This document shows, piece after piece, positions 61,547 to 64,000 of a stretch of DNA of 64,000 nucleotides. The position numbers were made by a program, and so were the translations under genes. The notes under the pieces were generated by a model. It did no database searches and was not told the origin of the DNA. It worked only from the letters and a program-made list of their open reading frames with translations. The first letter of the stretch is position 1; every line of letters begins with the position of its first letter. The stretch is from assembly GCF_012926525.1 (NCBI RefSeq), contig NZ_JABBNI010000047.1, positions 239,504 to 303,503 of the forward strand, given 5' to 3'. Origin of the DNA: Clostridium muellerianum (GTDB taxonomy: Bacteria > Bacillota > Clostridia > Clostridiales > Clostridiaceae).

Positions 61547-62020
61547 ATGAACTTAATGGTAATATTAAGTACTTTTGTGGATTTTATATTTTTAGCAATA
61601 ATGATTATTTTCTTTATTGTAAAAAGAAAGTCAGGTAAAAGCTTAGTAAAGATTAAAAATTTTGAGGTTACAATTTTCTATGTAGTAGCTGTACTTTATT
61701 TAATTATTCCTTTGTGTATAATGCTTTTTAAGAAAGAGAAACCACTTATTCCTATTATTGTAACAATGATGATTTTAAGTGCTTATTTAATTAGTTGTGC
61801 TTTAATTATTAAAAATTCGATATCAGAAAAAGGAATTATTGTTTTAAATGGTTTTCATTTTTTAATTAAGTGGAATGATATAAAGAGATTTGCAGTTAAT
61901 GGCAAAAAAATATACTTTGAAAAAAACAATGGGTATTTTTCCATAGTTCTTAATAAGAATAATGTTAAAGATGTAGAAAAAATACTTTCTTCAAAGATAA
62001 ATTGTTATCAAGTTCAATAA
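61547..62020 (+). CDS. membrane protein with C-terminal PH-like segment (DUF5673-like)
   Basis: A 157-residue protein. Three hydrophobic spans lie at about 5-25, 43-62 and 70-92. A small cytoplasmic domain follows (GIIVLNGFHFLIKWNDIKRFAVNGKKIYFE) that resembles the bPH/DUF5673 ends found on many clostridial membrane proteins. Function unknown. AGAGGTG lies 8 bp before ATG. It sits between the HxlR regulator and a VOC-family gene. Confidence 0.68.
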   Translation: MNLMVILSTFVDFIFLAIMIIFFIVKRKSGKSLVKIKNFEVTIFYVVAVLYLIIPLCIMLFKKEKPLIPIIVTMMILSAYLISCALIIKNSISEKGIIVLNGFHFLIKWNDIKRFAVNGKKIYFEKNNGYFSIVLNKNNVKDVEKILSSKINCYQVQ

Positions 62021-62159
62021 ATTAGTTCAGAATTACAAATATCTAAATTTAAAATCTTAATTTTAATCTCTGTTAAAATAATATAGGATTTAATTAGGAT
62101 GTTATCTATCTATAATGCAAAATGAAATTTTATGAATAGATCTTAAGGAGAATTATATT

Positions 62160-62564
62160 ATGAGTATGAAAATGATTCAACATGTCTGTATTCAAACAGA
62201 AAAATATGAAGAATCACTTAAATTTTACACTGAAATTTTAGGATTTGAATTGGTTAAAGAAACACCAAATTTTCATAAACGAGATTTTAATACGTGGTTA
62301 AAGTTAGGAACATTCATGATTGAGCTTCAAACTGCTAAACAGGGAGATAATTTAAAAAGCTGGAGTTCTTTAAATGAGGGTATAGTACATATGTGTTTTT
62401 TAGTTGATAATGTTAAAGAGGAGTTTAATAGAATAAAAAAACTAGGATATACCAATTTTAAAATTAAAAATGGAGAAGAAATTTATAAAGTTGAAGATGG
62501 ATACTTGTTTAAAATTAAAGCACCTGAAGGTACTGAAATTGAAATAAGAGATGTACTTATATAG
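62160..62564 (+). CDS. VOC-family (glyoxalase/bleomycin-resistance fold) protein
   Basis: A 134-residue protein formed by two beta-alpha-beta3 modules. The first metal-site His is in MIQHVCIQTEKYEESLKFYTEILGF and a Glu in FMIELQTAK. In the second module, GIVHMCFLVDNV gives a second His and TEIEIRD the final Glu. All four likely ligands are kept, so a metal-dependent lyase or dioxygenase is possible; the substrate is unknown. AAGGAG lies 8 bp before ATG. It is the last gene of a possible cluster starting with the HxlR regulator. Confidence 0.87.
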   Translation: MSMKMIQHVCIQTEKYEESLKFYTEILGFELVKETPNFHKRDFNTWLKLGTFMIELQTAKQGDNLKSWSSLNEGIVHMCFLVDNVKEEFNRIKKLGYTNFKIKNGEEIYKVEDGYLFKIKAPEGTEIEIRDVLI

Positions 62565-62638
62565 GAACTAAGAAAAGTAGTGAAGTTTCACTTTATATTT
62601 TTATTAGTTGTTTTTTTAGTGGATAATGATGATAATTC

Positions 62639-62680
62639 AAAGCTATTTTTGTATGATTAAACAAAAATAGCTTTATTAAT
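62639..62680 (+). terminator. possible terminator after the VOC gene
   Basis: AAAGCTATTTTTGT pairs exactly with ACAAAAATAGCTTT; only a weak T-rich tail follows (ATTAATTT). Confidence 0.6.
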
Positions 62681-62864
62681 TTAATCTTAATTGTTAACAT
62701 ATAGGATGTTATATTTTGTAAATTATGTTATAATAAGTTCTATCCAAAACTTAATCAAATGAACAATAGTAAATGATTGCCAAGCAAGATAGATCTGAGA
62801 AATTTATTTTTTAATAAATAGATTATATTTAAGTTATTTAAATTTTAGCAGGAAGTGTTTTAAT

Positions 62865-63611
62865 ATGGATAGTTCGGTAAATATTTTAGGGATAGAATTT
62901 TCAAGATTAAATCTAAAGGAAACAGTTGGTGTAATTGATAGCAAGGTTTCAAAAAATGAAAATAAGGTATTTCACCTTATTACTGTGAACCCAGAAATTG
63001 CAGTACAGATTCAAGAAGACCAAGAATTGAAAAAAATATCACTTGAGGCAGACATGATAACTCCAGATGGAGTTGGAATTGTTTTTGCTTCAAGGTTAAA
63101 AGGGAATCCAGTGCAAGAACGTGTTACAGGCTATGATTTGTTTTTAGAGTGTATAAAGGTAGGTAATCAAAAAGGCTGGTCATTTTATTTATTAGGTTCA
63201 GATGAAGAGGTAAATAGCAAAGCAGCACAATATATTATAAAAAATTATCCTAATGTCAAAATTGCTGGAAGACACCATGGCTATTTTAAGGAGGAAGACG
63301 ATAATAAAATTGTTCAAAATATAGTAAAATCAAAACCTGATGTTCTTATAGTTGCATTAGGTTCGCCACTTGCTGATAAGTGGATTTATAGATATAAAAG
63401 TGAACTTAATGCAAAAGTTGTTTTTGGTGTGGGAGGAACTCTTGATACAATTACAGGAAAGGTTAAAAGCACTCCAGAAATTTGGAAGAAATTGAATTTA
63501 GAATGGCTACATAGAAGAATAACTCAGCCTTCAAGAAAAGAACGCCAAAAAAAGTTAAAGGTTTTTGCATATAGGGTATTTATTGAAGCAATTCGTAAAT
63601 ATAGAACTTAA
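62865..63611 (+). CDS. tagA: WecG/TagA/CpsF family glycosyltransferase
   Basis: A 248-residue GT26 enzyme, like TagA, which adds N-acetylmannosamine to undecaprenyl-linked GlcNAc in wall teichoic acid or polysaccharide synthesis. Motifs: FHLITVNPEIAVQIQED (about 37-53), the catalytic-Asp stretch MITPDGVGIVFA (about 62-73), ERVTGYDLF, FYLLGSDEEV, IVALGSPLADKW, VGGTLDTITGKVKSTPEIW and the basic end NLEWLHRRITQPSRKER. Complete. The ribosome site AGGAAGTG lies about 7 bp before ATG. A TATAAT near 62730 may be its promoter. Acceptor and donor are inferred from the family. Confidence 0.93.
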   Translation: MDSSVNILGIEFSRLNLKETVGVIDSKVSKNENKVFHLITVNPEIAVQIQEDQELKKISLEADMITPDGVGIVFASRLKGNPVQERVTGYDLFLECIKVGNQKGWSFYLLGSDEEVNSKAAQYIIKNYPNVKIAGRHHGYFKEEDDNKIVQNIVKSKPDVLIVALGSPLADKWIYRYKSELNAKVVFGVGGTLDTITGKVKSTPEIWKKLNLEWLHRRITQPSRKERQKKLKVFAYRVFIEAIRKYRT

Positions 63612-63880
63612 TGGTTTCGCAACTTTCATATATTTAGAATTATGAGTTGATAATTCCAGCTATGATTTTTTAAGGTTATATTTTAACACTATATTAAGAC
63701 ATAACTTAAATAGAAAATAATTCAACTTTCGCACATACAGAATTGTTACTTAATAAAAAATAATGCGAAACAAAGTGCAGTGAAAGTTTTGATTAAAATA
63801 AATAACTTAAAATATATAGATAAAAAATAATTGTTATGAAAGTTATGCTTTTAAGATAATAGTATATATGTAAACTGAAG

Positions 63881-64000
63881 TAAGAAGAAACGTTAAGCTG
63901 TATGAAGACTGATATATGTTGTGAAGGAACATTCGAGCAAATTTTAGAAGTTCTTTGCTTGAGATATTGAAAAATACCGTAATTTTTGCCAGGACGGCAA
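63881..64000. repeat. palindromic element, family 3, cut by window end (inverse)
   Basis: Begins TAAGAAGAAACGTTAAGCTG and matches the inverse of the 57354 copy up to the TTTGCCAGGACGGCAA hairpin at the window end. Ahead of it, 63720-63755 repeats the flank at 57299-57340, and GTGCAGTGAAAGTTTTGA (about 63776) is a short family 1 end. Confidence 0.82.

Overview
The window is AT-rich, SD-driven, densely packed low-GC Firmicute DNA. It looks like the chromosome of an anaerobic Clostridium (sensu stricto type). The pointers are three secreted proteins with clostridial cell-wall-binding-2 repeats (12566-14575, 34341-35864, 57821-58873), a glycyl-radical enzyme with its activase, radical-SAM queuosine-precursor salvage, a free-standing S1-domain protein and strong GGAGG ribosome sites with frequent TTG/GTG starts. 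No phage, plasmid or transposase gene is visible.

Layout. 1-9.3 kb: 3' end of folP, patatin phospholipase, putative amidase, an adenosylcobalamin riboswitch with its own promoter but no gene behind it, a small kinase-like protein, the YjjI/YjjW glycyl-radical pair, an HMA protein without its CxxC, a sirtuin-like protein and a YbaK-type deacylase. 9.4-12.4 kb: pseudouridine module psuK-psuG plus an ECF S-component. 12.5-21.2 kb: CWB2/DUF5050 surface protein, a TetR-autoregulated pair, flavoprotein, P1 peptidase, yjdF with its riboswitch, S1 protein. 21.4-25.7 kb: a four-gene operon combining an RsbU-like phosphatase, RsbW-like kinase, chemoreceptor and RsbV-like STAS protein. 25.7-26.9 kb: probable queL-queT under a preQ1-I riboswitch. 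27.3-27.8 kb: tRNA-Gln, -Lys and -Leu. 28-36 kb: deacetylase, signal peptidase, GGDEF/EAL protein, exonuclease, CWB2-amidase. 36.9-42.7 kb: membrane proteins, a frameshifted gene, a GntR/ABC operon with a tandem duplication, a PepV-like dipeptidase. 43-53.8 kb: WG-repeat protein, two-component system, serine hydrolase, NatAB-like ABC pair and an ABC-LytTR fusion with broken ATPase motifs. 54-64 kb: glycosyltransferases, HtrA, CWB2 protein, HAD phosphatase, amidohydrolase, HxlR regulator, VOC protein.

The most unusual feature is a set of long dispersed palindromes of roughly 180-330 bp, lying between genes and not associated with any transposase. At least three arm families share a common plan, with an ATATATG block about 35 bp from the end. 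Two families carry the same apical domain: two short hairpins with GUYCU pentaloops inside a closing stem. Between copies the stem pairs change on both sides (for example ATACC/GGTAT, ATGCC/GGCAT, AGACC/GGTCT, ATCTC/GAGAT). This points to a selected RNA or single-stranded DNA structure rather than to passive inverted repeats. A fourth structured repeat flanks the amidohydrolase gene on both sides. A roughly 70-bp module recurs inside two different repeat families. I do not recognise these elements as a named family.

Functional assignments rest on motifs read by eye from the translated sequence. No database search was run.
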